From Ypsolopha sequella (Eukaryota > Arthropoda > Insecta > Lepidoptera > Ypsolophidae), in the NCBI GenBank assembly GCA_934047225.1, contig OW204012.1, forward strand, positions 11,780,001 through 11,844,000: a DNA stretch of 64,000 nt, written 5' to 3'. Both the position numbers and the translations under genes were made by a program. A model generated the notes under the pieces. It worked only from the letters and a program-made list of their open reading frames with translations. It was not told the origin of the DNA and ran no database searches. Positions 42,393-54,889 of the stretch are shown piece by piece (position 1 is the stretch's first letter; the number at the start of each line of letters is the position of its first letter).

Positions 42393-43374
42393 GAAACCTA
42401 AGATACAGAATAGGGGGGCTGGATCCGCCCTTGGTACCACAGTTCACCCGTGGGAACAACTCTGACACCCCCTCGGGGATTCATGCCGTGACGATATGAA
42501 GGGTAAGCGGGAAGAAAGGTCATTGTCAGTTTTTTCACAAATTGAGTTAATAGCGACATTTCTTAAAATATCTAGAGAACAACGATTGAGCAAAAAAAAA
42601 AACTAGAAAAAAATAACACAAACCACAGAATATTCGCTTTTAATAATATACCGGACTCAAGAAGGGTCATAATTAGAGCAAAAGTAAAAAAAAAAACTAA
42701 AATATTGTCTATTGAAAGTAAAGCTTGTTTTTGAATTTAAAAAAAAACGGTGATTACAATAATTAACTATGATTACAATAATTGCTCAATAAAAGTTTTT
42801 AAATAATACGTTTAAGCAAGTTTTTTCTACTTATTTCAAAACTACCTACCGTTGTCTATGATCCCTCTTCCCGCTTACCCTTCATATGTTATATGTTTAT
42901 GCGTAAACGCGGACAGACAGACATTGCATTTTATTAAAGAGAACTCGTTCATCGAAATACCAACCTCCTAATTGATTTAACGTATTTGAATTATTCATTA
43001 TTGATATAAGATCGCTGGTTTACTATTATTTTTGATCTAAGCCCGGCGATCCAAAATGTTAGTATTTGCAAGACTGGTTTAGTTAAGACACGAAATTTGC
43101 ATTAGGTTTTTGCACAGAAAAATAATCGGATACCTACATTTATTAAATTGTCGTTCGCCAGTTCCGTAACTGTGGATTTGATCTACTTGAAAATACGGTT
43201 CGTTTTTGAGGGTTCCGTAGGGGCAAAACAGAGCCCTATTAAGGCTACATATAAGGCATTTTCTCTTCAGTTTAAAATAGCGCGCTCTCAGCCGTGGCTG
43301 TTACGACCACCAAGAAACACGCGCCCACAAGAACCCGAGTTTACAAGCTGTATGATTTAAGGAAGGCCCTTTAA
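42393..43374. other. No gene seen
   Basis: Includes ACACCCCCTCGGGGATTCAT (42467), the reversed SINE tail motif, two GAAGGGTAAGCGGGAAGA / TCTTCCCGCTTACCCTTC inverted words (42498, 42866) that bracket ~390 bp of A-rich DNA, and a GGGTTCCGTAGGGGCAAAAC repeat end near 43210. Confidence 0.3.
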
Positions 43375-43800
43375 GGCGCTACGGAAAAAAACCGACACTT
43401 TTAGAACTTGCTTACCTCAGTAAAGAATCTATTATTTTGATAAAATAGTACATTATTTTTGGAATCTTTATCTAGGGATCTGTGTTACACAGAAACGCAA
43501 TTGGAGAAATTCGAAAAAGACCTCATTTCAATAAATATAAATATTTATTGAAACGACACGAATTCTCCTGGTTTGACAATTTAGAATGACATATGGACTG
43601 CAATTATATTTTATTACATGGGTTTTAACGGTATCTAGGACCTGGTTAAACGAAATTTTGATAGCAACTTTAGTACATTTTATACTAATAAAAACAGACT
43701 TTTTGCTACTTTTCCACGAATCCGTCCCTCTCGCACTGAGGGTTTTTTCGCATATGGAGTAACAGGGACGCTAAAACTTTTACATATCGCCTTAAGGAAG
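43375..43800 (-). repeat. Reverse copy of the GTTACTCC/CGCACTGAGGG repeat
   Basis: CGTCCCTCTCGCACTGAGGG and ATGGAGTAACAGGGACG match, inverted, 30700-30760; a third fragment is at 54890-55000. Confidence 0.45.
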
Positions 43801-44370
43801 GAACCTTAACACTTGAAAAACATAAAATTTAGAGGTAACTTCATATTTTTTTCCATCGAGCGAACTTAAAGCTTTTGCGTTTGTTCCAAGATAAATCTAG
43901 TCTAGTGTCTATATTATTTTAATTAAACCAATTGACCAAGTTACACAATGCGAAATGGTCATTCGAAGTTGTACATTTGACATTTTGCTGTCCGTATGTC
44001 ACGGGCATGGATATCGGGGGATATGGCTTGGGGGCGTGGCGCATGTCGCCAGCTTGCGGTCAAACTGACCTTATACACGAGCGGCGGCTATGCGCTCCGT
44101 TTAGTTACTTAACAGATGCTGAGTGCGTTAATCTTTTAAAATTAAACCCGCCAGTGCCTTGGGCACTCTGCCGCGTGGCAGCGATGTTCGTTTAGACAAA
44201 ATATTTCATTTAGTTTAGTGGTTCGTTTCGGTTTAAATATTCATCGTCTTTTTAAATAATGTAGGTGTCTTTTTAGATTCAGATTAGGTTAATCATAATT
44301 TAAAATGAAAATAGTTACTTTAGTTTTACTAACTTATCTAGGTATCATTAAAAAATAAGGCAATTTAAAA
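43801..44370. other. GC-richer stretch without a recognised gene
   Basis: 43960-44190 is less AT-rich than its surroundings and has a plus-strand 87-codon ORF, but its composition (scattered Cys, Trp, Met) and lack of splice context give no support for a gene. Confidence 0.25.
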
Positions 44371-44373
44371 GAA

Positions 44374-44655
44374 TGACAGAGGAACTCATTTTGTGTGGCG
44401 GAATCTCCTTACGTACAGATCTGTGGCACAAAATATATACTATCAGAAGGCCGACTCGACGGACGGAGCGAAAAGAGACGCACACATGCATAGACGATCT
44501 CGATGATATGATGATCTCGGCAGAATTTCGTATTGGTATTCGACCGACTTCATCAGAGATCGTCGTACGTACGCGTCTATGTGTGCGTGCGCCTGTTTTC
44601 GCTAGTTATGCGGAGTAAACCTTCTGTAAGTGGTTATTTTGTGCCCATACCGAGG
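44374..44655. repeat. Imperfect palindrome
   Basis: AGCGAAAAGAGACGCACACA...AGACGATCTCGATGAT on the left and CAGAGATCGTCGTACGTACG...TGTGTGCGTGCGCCTG...TTTTCGCT on the right, with outer ATTTTGTG in both. Looks like an old MITE. Confidence 0.4.
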
Positions 44656-45689
44656 GTCGAAATATATCGAGTAATAATTTTTTTATTGTTTTAATATTAA
44701 TCAAGATAAAGCGAAGGGTCGGTATTTTTTATCATAAAACCGACGAATGAAAAGAGCATAGAAAACGAATTTCTAGCAAAGTGTCATTCGAAAATGGCAC
44801 CACAGACTGAAAAGGGTAAGAGGCTCATGATTGGTTCGTGCTGTTGTCATGCGATACTAGGTCAGCCGTGATTGGCCGACTCAGAGACACTATTGGAGCC
44901 GTCGCCATACAAAATTGTGTTCAACACACTTTATCGTGGGGTCTATTTTCAGCTCTGACTTCCATGTTTTTTTCGTTCACTGGATAAAACATACAAACAT
45001 ACGTAATGTTTTTTTTTATTATATAATTATGTCACAAATAAAATAACTAAAACGTGAGCTGAAAGACTGGATTGGACTAGTCAATGGGAAAAATAGGCAA
45101 AACTAAAAAGGAAATATTGTATTTTTTTACAAGGAACCCTAAAAACGCGACTTTTATCTTGTACGGCGTCTAGAATGACCGTGAGAACTGACATACAAAC
45201 CGCGCGTGAGTAGAGAGGGGGAGGATCGGAAATTGTTACTTTTAACGGTTTATATTCTTCTAGATAGCTTTTAATTGGCTTTCCGATTAAGTAAACCGTT
45301 TTTTTTTTTAATGAATATTAAAAAGGCGTAGGCCATATTGAAAAGATAGTGACACGCAGATTCTCTATGGCTTTATGAAAAATAAGTCAAATAGTATAAT
45401 ATCATTAGGAAAAAAACAAAAAACATTACATTTGACTCGAAGGATAACAAAGGGAAGAAAAAAAAATCGTCACCTTTTTTGTATTTTTTTAAGTCAAAAC
45501 TTCTTTGGGCTTTGAGCGATTTTTGGTATGGGAAATTGTTATGGGTTTGCATCACCGTCACCGACATTCTAACCATGTGTCATTGCACCCAAGAAGTAAT
45601 TGGGTATATATACATATAGATTACAATCAGTAATCTATGACTTTGTGTCAATATGCATCCGGGTTAAAATATCTATAAAAATCTAAATT
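44656..45689. other. No gene seen
   Basis: AT-rich with long T runs; ACAAGGAACCCTAAAAACGC (45130) is a stray end of the GGTTCC repeat family. The ORFs are poly-Phe/Lys artefacts of A/T runs. Confidence 0.3.
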
Positions 45690-45990
45690 TTAGCTTAAAT
45701 AGTTACCTAGAGATAAGGGGGGGAACGGTCATTTCTATAAAATTTTGTACAATACAATTAAGACTAATGGACAAAAATTAAAAAAAAAAAAATTCTTTAA
45801 AAATTTCTCATTCTCTTTACAGTTTAGGAATAGCGCGAGCCATACCAAGCTCACATTCTCTCCAAAGTTAAGCCAAATTGGTGCAAATAATATTTCTTTT
45901 CAAGAAAAACCCCTGTTACAGTCGGACAGATGGACAAAGTGATCTTAAAAGGACTTCGGTTTTTTATTTAAGGCACGGAACACTTAAAAA
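45690..45990 (+). repeat. Interspersed repeat fragment (GGACAGATGGACAAAGTGAT)
   Basis: AGATAAGGGGGGGAACGGTC, GGAATAGCGCGAGCCATACC and GTCGGACAGATGGACAAAGT to GGCACGGAACACTTAAAAAC: the 3' two-thirds of another member of the GGTTCCG repeat group. Confidence 0.45.
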
Positions 45991-47546
45991 CTAGATTTAG
46001 AACTCCCACACATTTATAGTTTTTAATTCATTAATACATTTGTAGTTTTTTATTCTGAGCCAGTGTTACCAATAAACTTTAAACTTTCCCTGTTTCACAA
46101 ATTATGACCGAGTCTATCCACAACAGTGTTACCAGATCTAGTACCTAATCAAAATCCAAGAGACACAACACAAATAAAAGCAGGAGATGAAGTTTTTTTC
46201 AAAATATATCCTCATGGTTGGTGGAAAAAACCCAAAATAGAAAATTACACCATTTGCATAAATTCATAAGAATAGAATCGGTGAATATTCAAGAAAAATA
46301 GTGAATCCTGCAAAATCAAAAGATCTGGCAACACTGCTGAAAGGTGTCTTGATTTTGTTGTTACACATTTGAAGAATCACGCTGTAACTAATCGGGGAAA
46401 AATGGAAAAATATATTTTGAGATCACCTGTGCAGTGTAAACTGGCCACGAGTTTATAGATAGGTGTTTAAATTAGATTGATAAATAAATGATAAGCTATT
46501 TTTTTTAAAAGGTTCCATGCAGCAACTAAATAAAAATAAAAATTAAAAAAAAAGTACAAACCTGAAATTGTTGCAATAAAATACCTCCACAAAACAAAAA
46601 AGGAACACAAAAGGATTTAAATGTTACACAACTTATAAAGAATACAGTTCTCTATCACCTGATTAAAATATAGAAAAAGATAATAAACTATACATAACGT
46701 TACAAGTTAATATTTTATCACACAGTTAAGAGCCAATCAAGGGTTTAAATATAATTTGTATTGATAAGGAAACAATTACATTTGATAAGCTAACTTGTCT
46801 GTTTTGGCCGCATTCGCCGAATAAAAAAACAAAACTCAAACCAGCCAGTGCTATTCTATAGGTAGTTTAGAGTTGGAGACTAATGTATTCGTCTACATCC
46901 GAAACGTAATAAAATTATATACGGGGCACAGCGTCAAATTACGCTACATCTCGCTTTTAGTTAAAAGGTTAACAGGCAATTGACTACAGTTTTTTTTAAT
47001 CAGTTAAAAATACAGAACATTACGATGTATTTTCATGGTCTTGAATCTACTTACCGATGCTAGCGGTCCGCATTCCACGGTTCCCTGAATGCGTGGGCTC
47101 GTATTTTCATCTCGTTCACGTAATACGGCTTTGCAAATAACTAAATAATTTGTATCAAAATGCAAGAAAGCATAAAAAATAAGATGACCACTGAACAACT
47201 GTCAAAATTGAACTTCGATGTACTTTGCCAAGTGGTCGTAGACAAGATAGAAATGGCCTTCAAAATAAATTGGTTTGTAGTTCTGCTACTTGCCAATAGA
47301 TGACAGTAGCGGTTTTATTCGAAGATATTTTTAGACAAAGAGTCACCAACAAAAATGACGCAGAAAATTATTTCGTAAAGTTGGCTCTGGTTCTCCCCTA
47401 TATTTTTATACTAATATTTTATAGCAAGTGCGCACTTACCTCTCAAGAGAAGTATCTATTAGCGTTTACGTTGGATTATTTTTAATGATCAAGATATTTG
47501 AGAGATTTTATTTCTAAAATCTACGTTTTTATTACTTAATATTTGT
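45991..47546. other. No gene seen
   Basis: Contains CAGTGTTACCAGATCT (46124) inverted at 46320 as AGATCTGGCAACACTG, a possible old foldback of ~210 bp. Otherwise AT-rich without ORFs. Confidence 0.3.
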
Positions 47547-48111
47547 TAGGCTCAAAGAACGAAAACACTCATTCAGCGAAAAAACCATTCACAATTCCAC
47601 GATGGATTGTAGGTAGTCACTTTAGATCAGCTACGCCACGACGCGATATTCGTATTGTGTTTCTTGTAAAAACAGCCGCAACGCGTTGTGGTTGTAACTA
47701 AGGGCGAAATTTCACTACCTATTAGGTACATACTTTTAAAGGATCCTTCGCCAAACCAAATATTGTCTATGGAAAATGATCCATTATTAAAACATGTAAA
47801 TGTACACATTATTCATAATGGATCCCTTTTCATACAAAAAATATTTACATAAAATAACTTGACATCAAATTTTAAAATAAAACATTGATCAAAGAAAACT
47901 GATGGTGTAACATCGGCCTAACTTAAAAAAGCCACAAAGTGAAATTCACGTCGTGGCTCGTTGTTTGTAATGATATTTGGACACAACGCGTTGTCACAAC
48001 TCACACACACAACGCATTGTGGCTGTTTTTAAAAGTGCCCAAACACTTCATGCCAATGCATCATGGACGGTTTTTTGGTTCAATAACCGTCTTCGTTCTT
48101 TGAGTCTAAGT
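47547..48111. mobile_element. 565-bp TIR element
   Basis: GCTCAAAGAACGAAAAC...CGAAAAAACC and GGTTTTTTGG...GTCTTCGTTCTTTGAG are inverted ends of ~45 bp. Interior has CAACGCGTTGTGG, CACAACGCGTTGTCAC and CAACGCATTGTGGC near both ends, subterminal repeats that could bind a transposase. Confidence 0.5.
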
Positions 48112-48338
48112 TTAATTTATAATAAAGTTAAGTTCTAGGTGTTACGACTATGTTGCAGAAGCCGGAAATGGGAACTCCTCCATACAATTGATAATAATAA
48201 TAATAAAAAATGCACAAGCAAAGAATCTTTGTGCACAAGATAATAATTATGTTTACAGGCGAGCTTAATACTAAGTATTCAGTAATTTCCATCAGCTAAC
48301 CTTTGGCAATTGGGAAGTCATTGAAGTTAGTTAAATAC

Positions 48339-48718
48339 GAGTATAACGTTATTACAGGTGGTAGAGCTGATGCCGAGCTCGACTGTGGAGGTACCACCAT
48401 CTTACTTGGAGACCCCCTCGAAGTAATTCGGGGGAGATTAAGAGGACAGCTCACAGGCAAAAAACCAGGAGGCCCACCATGCCTGGGACCGATGGATGGC
48501 GGTATATCCATCCCTAATAGCCGGGCCTTATATGGAACAGACTGGTGACGGGCAGCGGCGTCACTGGTGCGAGGGTTCCGACACCGCGCTCACCAACCCG
48601 CCTGCCCAGCGTGTGTGAGTATGGGCAATTCTTCCAGGATGACCGCCGGGAGTGGCAAAGTCCTGAAAAGGCTTATGTCCAGCAGTGGACGAACTAGGCT
48701 GATGGATGGATGGATGGA
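48339..48718 (+). mobile_element. ~380-bp SINE-like element with GATGGATGG tail
   Basis: Plus-orientation partner of 41482-41840, ending CCAGCAGTGGACGAACTAGGC then TGATGGATGGATGGATGG. The 81-aa ORF across it is the element, not a host gene. Confidence 0.55.
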
Positions 48719-49017
48719 AATATAACGTCACATTCTCAGAGCTTTGACGAGGAAGGGGGTGTGCGCGGGGGCATTCTGTGCAGGTGACAGCTAACTCCAC
48801 GCGCATTTTTTGTACTGGAGTGCGTTCAGTTTGATCATCAGAGGACGCCCATTCATCATGCCACATCTTTCGCACGCGTGAACTTGTTATTATGCTATCC
48901 TGCTGTCAGTGATGGTAGGTGACGCCCGTCTATCAAACTGACTCACTGGCCGAAACTGTTATCAATCTGACACTATACATAAAACCATCTTCGAACCCAA
49001 AATATCTATTTTGTTTC
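48719..49017. other. No gene seen
   Basis: GC-richer 48740-48900 has a 104-codon minus ORF that mostly runs through the SINE-like element; not supported as a gene. Confidence 0.3.
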
Positions 49018-49092
49018 ATATACTCACGCCTGTCTCCCAGAGGAGTAGGCAGATACTACAGATTTCCATCAGCTACGATCCTGACACAACAA
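49018..49092 (-). mobile_element. LINE fragment (TACTCACGCCTGTCTCCCAG)
   Basis: Matches the outer part of the fragment at 6045-6115, same orientation, including GGTAGGCAGAT and GATTTCCATC.GCTACGAT.CTGACA. Confidence 0.5.
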
Positions 49093-50389
49093 TATTGTTT
49101 CACCCATTTTACTACGGTATATCTATGTCTCATATCCAGATTTACTCATCAATTTCTTAATTTGCTCATTTAACATCACTTCTATTCAAAAATACTGTCA
49201 AAATTTCTTACTATTGCATCTTCAGAACTAATCAAAACAAATTACATAAAATTAAAAATGTTTAAAAATCTATTTTTTTTAATCTTTAAAAATTAATTTG
49301 TTGACTTTTGTCTTTCCGAAAAAAAGATTCTAAAACCAAGGTAGGTAGAAGCTACAAGATGTTGTTTAAAATAACAACAATCGATTGATTACATTTTAGA
49401 TCTCTGCCGAGGACTGAGAACGTTGCCATGTTCTATGTTAAACGGCAAACGATACCATCATTATTGTCTATGACTTGTTTCAATTTCGAAATAAATCGAA
49501 GTTTCAAAAATTACAGAGTTGTTATTTTTAAACAAAATATAAAATGATAGTCTATTATTTATTTATTTTTGCATATTTTTGATACATATACATTTGAGAT
49601 AGGCCGCATAAAATGTTCAAAGAAGGTAATCACATGTACAGTACATACACGAAAACTAATAGGTTGAGGTTCAACGTAGAGAAAAGTTACCAAATACGGA
49701 ATAGTATCCCTAATATGGAATACCACAATTTCTCTAAAACTAACACTTCAAGATGCAATTCAAAGTATTTTTTTTATCTCATTCACTCACTTTAGTGTCG
49801 CACTTATTTTGTCAGACCAGTCAGGTGCGCGGTGTGGCTATGGCAGGCGTTTTTTGTTTTCTCAAGGTACTCAAGGAAAAACAACATAATTCATAATTTG
49901 TCTGTGCAAGTCCAGAGTTTGATTAAATTCCCCAATATTTTTTTCAATATTTCCTTACTTTTTTGTTGGTGTCTAAATAGGAATCACGTGTATTTTTCTA
50001 ATATTCCATATTTGGGTAGTTATTCCATAAATATCACCATTTTAACAATTTGATTTTTGGAAAATAAAAAACATAAAACGAATACTAGGTCAAGAAAAAA
50101 ATCTATGACTGATTATAATTACTAATTAACGTCTTTAATAATTTAAAACAAAAAATCAAAATGGTATTCCATATTTGGTTACTATTGTAGCGATACTCCG
50201 TGATTGTGGTAGTATCGTTTTGGTTTTCATAAGTAATGGCTTATAACTTTTATTCAGTAGGTACTAGTTTTTTGCTCACATATTTGTAAGCCTGTGTTCA
50301 TTCATCTTAAGAGGATGGCCTACCCTAGCAACTTTTTATTATCCGTATAGCAGAACAAGTCCAATGGCAAAGATCTTATTTGCTTTTGA
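49093..50389. other. No gene seen
   Basis: AT-rich. GTTACCAAATACGGAATA (49687) and TATTCCATATTTGG...AC words (49998, 50165) suggest a broken inverted repeat, not clear enough to call. Confidence 0.25.
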
Positions 50390-50700
50390 TAGAGGCGATT
50401 TTATGTTAGAATCCCTTCATATTTCTATTACCTATTTTATGAAAAAAAAAAAAAAAACAAGTTGATTGCTTAACCGCGTTCTAGAAACTAACGTTTGGTA
50501 ACAAAAAAAAAAAGAGGGTGGAAAACATGATTTTTATTTTGACAAAAGTATAAATCTTAATACATTGTTTATAAGTAGAATCCATAGATAAAAGATCAAT
50601 AAATCAAATGTTTTTTTTTTCAATTATAAGGAGAGTCCGAATTTCTTCATACGAATCCTCGAAAGTCTGGCGTTGTTCATGCTCTAGGCTCATGTACAGT
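50390..50700 (-). repeat. Repeat with open MSLEHEQRQ frame, copy 2
   Basis: Minus strand from ATG at 50693: MSLEHEQRQTFEDSYEEI then RTLLI, open for about 30 codons. Rest of the repeat (TTTTGACAAAAGTATAAATC, AAAAGAGGGTGGAAAA, TTAACCGCGTTCT) matches 31100-31390 inverted. Confidence 0.5.
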
Positions 50701-51039
50701 AACCTTACTTTGCGGGATCTTTTTTGAGCATGCGTGCATGTTTTAGGGGCTCTACTCTTCACTCTGTTCCAAAAGTTTTTCGTTCACCAGTTCAACCAGT
50801 CCGCAAGGCGTCATTCAATTGGCTTATGCTACGAAGTAGTTTTAAAAGCGAAAAATGATGAAGAGTATGGCATAGGCCAGCTAAAAACGTGACTATCCGT
50901 CCAACACAAAAAGGTCAATGGCAAAGACTTTATTAGCTTTAAATATAAGCGATATTGGTTGGCTCATTGGCCTATTTGTTTTCGACGGGTAATACTATTA
51001 CTCAAAATTAAAAATATCACAAAATGGAAAAAAAATGAA

Positions 51040-51282
51040 GTCGATCCCGTAAGCGCGTTCTTCTAAAGAACACTTTAAAACAAAAAAAAAATGGGGTTGA
51101 AATTTATTTTCTTTTGACAAATGTATACTCATATAATTTATATAATTAATTAATTATATAATTAATACATTTTTTATTAGAAAGACTAAGATATCAAATA
51201 TATTTTTTTCAATATAAGGAGAGTTCTAATTTTTTCAAACGAAGCCTCGAAAATCTGTCGTTGTTCATGTTCTAAGCTCAGC
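51040..51282 (-). repeat. Repeat with LSLEHEQRQ frame, copy 3
   Basis: Diverged copy; minus frame LSLEHEQRQIFEASFEKI then RTLLILKKIYLIS ends at TAA near 51186. Its start is fused to the MITE at 51283, whose sequence supplies the upstream part of the 90-codon ORF. Confidence 0.5.
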
Positions 51283-51435
51283 GGGTCTACCGCGTAATTC
51301 TCATTTTCATCAACATCAACTTGAGATTGAAATTTGACGTGCGTGCTATGACGCCCGCCATCTCTTTTGCACGCGTTGAATTTCGCATGCATTTGTTTGA
51401 AGTTGATACAAATGAGAATTACGCGGTAGAGCCCC
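51283..51435 (+). mobile_element. GGGTCTACCGCG MITE, copy 3
   Basis: 153 bp, same ends as 11895 and the right arm of 12807; a short deletion removes part of the CGACGCCCGCC loop. Confidence 0.65.
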
Positions 51436-52929
51436 TGGTCCAGCTTTAAATGAGACAAGAGTTCACCAGAGAAAGAAGTGATAAGAGAAAGAAGAGGATT
51501 TCAGTGATGATAAGTTCCGCTTGAAGCTATGCTGATGATTTATAGCCAAAGCCGAAGAACAAATTGGTTTCATGACACAGCAGAACAGCTAAATAATGAT
51601 ATTTACATATTGTTTTGTCACTTTCCACTTTATTATTTATTAGTTTCTTTGTTTTTTTTCTACAGATCATATCGAGGAGGTTTCTCCGGAACGTTTGTTT
51701 GGAAATTTGGCGCGATTGTCTATGGGTATTGTTTATTTTTTTACCAGTCATCCTTAGGGCAAGGACGAACGGATTATAGGCCTTTTTTTCATTATTTCAG
51801 AGAGACGTGTTTTTTCCAGTTAATTTATATTACCTATATCTTCCCACTTCATTGATTTAAATTCTCATTGTTTGCGTAGTTTATTATCCCCAATACAATC
51901 TGTTAAAATTATTGAAGATCTCGACAACGAGAATATAAAAAAATACTTATTAATATTCTTTGCACGATGCGTTCGGAAGTTAAAATAGATTTTATTGCTA
52001 TTAAACTGCTTCCCTTCGCACCTGATAGACTTTTGATTAGTTTATTCATTCATGAGTGTGACATAACATAGGTAGGGTGACATGTCATAAAAATTGTTGC
52101 ACACATAGTGATGTTAAATAAACTACCTACTTATTTATTTACTTAAATGGTTAGTATTATAGAAAAAATTAATTAGGCCTATCCTAGGGTTAGTAAAATA
52201 CAAAAATAAAGAAAAAAAAATTGGGACTAATAATACCCAAAGCAGGCTTCCGACACATTAATAGATTCTTTCTTAGACTGTAAAACTAAAGCACATAATA
52301 ATAAATTCGAATATGCGTGCTCCGATACTAGAATTCTCCGTAGCACGGAAGCACTATGAAGTTATTTTCGCCGTACATTTACTTCTGTACTTACCTTTTT
52401 TTTTGTAGCGTAACGTAAGGTACTCATTTTTATACGTAGAACAGATTCTGGCTAAACAGCTACGTGACTTATTATGTTATAAATAAGCTATTGTTTTAAA
52501 GCCATTATATGACTACTGGCTCTGATACTTGGAAATTGATTGTTTCTAATTCAGAGCAGGAAATATTTTCGATGTATTTATAATAAAAAATTACTTGAAG
52601 TATTGCGAGTTGCGTATAATAATTATAACAAATTTTCTATTACTGGCCATGAAAAAATACTTACTTGAATTGAATTGAATTGAAATACTTAGTTATCTAT
52701 CATCTAAACTGTGAATAATACGTGATTAAATATCGTTAATTGTAATATTTTATTAATAATTTATTACAATTAAAGATATTTTGGTACGAACTACTCACAG
52801 TTCAGATTTATGCGACAAATTTAAAAATACAGTATAAAAATGTTTGGATTACCAAAGCAGAGAATATAAAGTATCAAAGCAAAGGTGTTGCAGAAAAACC
52901 GTATCATCTAACCAAAATGTTTGAAAAAT
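51436..52929. other. No gene seen
   Basis: AT-rich. 52690-52820 shows a loose inverted repeat (ACTGTGAATAATACGTGATT / ACTACTCACAGTT). ORFs here are hydrophobic artefacts. Confidence 0.25.
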
Positions 52930-53160
52930 TCTCAACGCAGGACACCTGGCACATCTGATCACATGCAACGGCCAGTCCGCGAGTAGCTGGTTGATTTATC
53001 GACGATTCATTAGAACCGCGTCGAGGTCCGCACCTAGCATCACAATGAGCTGATGACGACACCGTACATGTTGGCCGATTAATGATGGTAATTAAACTGG
53101 GCTTATGACAGATGGCACGGATGGCTGCTTGTCGTTTCAGATGGCCCGGACTGGTCAAAA
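52930..53160. promoter_or_regulatory. GC-richer island, possible regulatory element
   Basis: About 230 bp of balanced base composition in a very AT-rich setting, with no second copy in the window, no TIR and no convincing coding frame. Contains GATTAATGATGGTAATTAAA (homeodomain-like ATTA cores) and two CAGATGG E-box-like words. The regulatory label is inference only; it could be an unrecognised exon. Confidence 0.25.
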
Positions 53161-53344
53161 ATATTTTTCATAACCTTATTACCTTTTAATTTTGTAGTAT
53201 AGGGGCAAAAAAAAAAGAAAAAAAAAATGTGTTTGTCTTATCTATCAGTTTTTATTTAATTCATTTTCTATTGACATACTATTTCAAACCTCGAATAATT
53301 ACATAAGGCTTAAGATAAGTATGTGATTTAATCCTATTCAATAT

Positions 53345-53598
53345 ATAAGGTCTTTCTCAATTTAAATGGAAAGTAATTTACGAGGTGATTCAGTATCGTT
53401 AATACATCACATTCCACTGCAAAGCACTTTTTTTAGCGCGAACTTTTTTTTCACTTCTCAGTACAAAGTGGTCCGATCAGGTGACTCAGTTTGTATGGAC
53501 AAGTGAAGAAAACTTGCACTTTGCAGTGGAATGTGATGTATTAACGATACTGAATCACCTCCTATATTACTTTCCATTTAAATTGAAAGACCTTCTAT
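53345..53598. mobile_element. ~254-bp palindromic MITE
   Basis: AAGGTCTTTCTCAATTTAAA...GGTGATTCAGTATCGTTAAT and ATTAACGATACTGAATCACC...TTTAAATTGAAAGACCTT; arms of ~90 bp. A single arm is at 58385-58460. Confidence 0.6.
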
Positions 53599-53796
53599 AA
53601 TCGCAGAATAGATTTTACTCATGGATTAATTACACATGCCCGACATTATTTTTCTATCACTTTTTCTAAGTTCGGCAAATCTTGAGACTCAAAAACATTA
53701 AATTATATTCTTGCAACATTCCTTTAAGGCCCCAGACTCTCTTTGCGTAATTTCGCTTTCATCTAAATAAATAAATAATAAATAAATGTACATCAG

Positions 53797-53926
53797 AGGG
53801 CCTAACATTGCTCGGCTTTTAACACCTTTTGACACAACAAAACACCAAATTCAATGTGTTAAATGTCAAATTGGGCTCAAAATATGTCTGGAGAGTGTTA
53901 AAGGCCAGCCATGTTAGGCTCGTAGC
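53797..53926. mobile_element. ~130-bp palindrome
   Basis: GCCTAACATTGCTCGGCTTT and AAAGGCCAGCCATGTTAGGC ends with inner TTAACAC / GTGTTAA. Confidence 0.5.
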
Positions 53927-54305
53927 TCAGACAGTCAGCTCATTAAAATAAGAATCGATATCCGTTAACCAGCTAGCCATAATACTTGAAATTCATTAGT
54001 AATGTCGATAATAGACCAATTTGCAGTCAGTGGATTGATAAAAGTAATCAAATAATGCACATAGTGTATGATTTTTGCATACAATCAGAGTCAATCGATT
54101 GTATTCGGGACATAATCGACGGTAATTGTCCACCATTTTGAGGTTTGATTTGGCTCGCCTTTTTTGGCAACGATATTGTTTATTTTTATTTGTCATCACT
54201 ACTCATCACATCATTCATTTAACTGAAATTTAGTTGTAACATTTGCTTGTAATTTTAGGATGGCTTGAACCAAAATCTTAAAAATCTATATTTGTTGGTA
54301 AATCG
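53927..54305. other. No gene seen
   Basis: AT-rich; nothing recognised. Confidence 0.2.
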
Positions 54306-54467
54306 GGGGCTCTACCGCGTAATTCTTATTTGTATCAACTTCAAGCAAATGCATGCGAAATTCAACGCGTGCAAAAGAGATGGCAAGTTAGGCGGGCGTC
54401 GTCGCACGCACGTCAAATTTCAATCTCAAGTTGATGTTGATGAAAATGAGAATTACGCGGTAGACCC
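54306..54467 (-). mobile_element. GGGTCTACCGCG MITE, copy 4
   Basis: Reverse orientation of copy 2, 162 bp, ends GGGGCTCTACCGCGTAATTC and GAATTACGCGGTAGACCC. Confidence 0.65.
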
Positions 54468-54593
54468 GCAGGTCTAAGATTTGTACTGTCAATTTATTAC
54501 TTCTCTCAAATTATCGTACTAATTCTAGATTTAAAATCAGGGCAAACAGCCCCTATTCTTATACAAAAAAAAATATTCACTTTTGAAAAGCTT

Positions 54594-54777
54594 TTTATAT
54601 ATATTTATACGAGTAAATAATTAAATAAAATACTTTACACTATAAAATTAAACAGTTTAAGATATATATCATAACTAATTAATTAGTTATTTAACTGATG
54701 CCGGGTCCAGATCGGACCCGAAATATATCTTAAACAGTTTGATTTTATTATTTTATTTACTCGTATAAATATTATAC
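54594..54777 (+). mobile_element. Palindromic element with CTGATG...GAAA hairpin
   Basis: TTTATACGAGTAAATAA and TTATTTACTCGTATAAA ends. Inner part has AAACAGTTTAAGATATATAT / ATATATCTTAAACAGTTT, and CTGATGCCGGGTCCAGATCG then GACCCGAAAT (54695-54723). The stem GGGTCC/GGACCC differs from the one at 10393 by compensating changes. Confidence 0.5.
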
Positions 54778-54889
54778 AATATCTTATACTGAGGTATATT
54801 ATATATATAATATATATAATTTCATTGTGAAATTGCATTTAAAATGTGGATATTAAGTATTTGTAAAGTCTCCTTAAAAATCTTTTTGA

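Noticed and set aside
45373..45942. Phe/Lys-rich ORFs
   Set aside because: Result of long A/T runs; no domain or splice context.
48303..48548. 81-aa protein with GGTTILLGDP
   Set aside because: Lies inside the SINE-like element; the same ORF appears reversed in the 41682 copy.
51186..51458. 90-aa protein
   Set aside because: Fusion of a MITE and the EHEQRQ repeat; the first half is MITE sequence that also gives ORFs at 54265.
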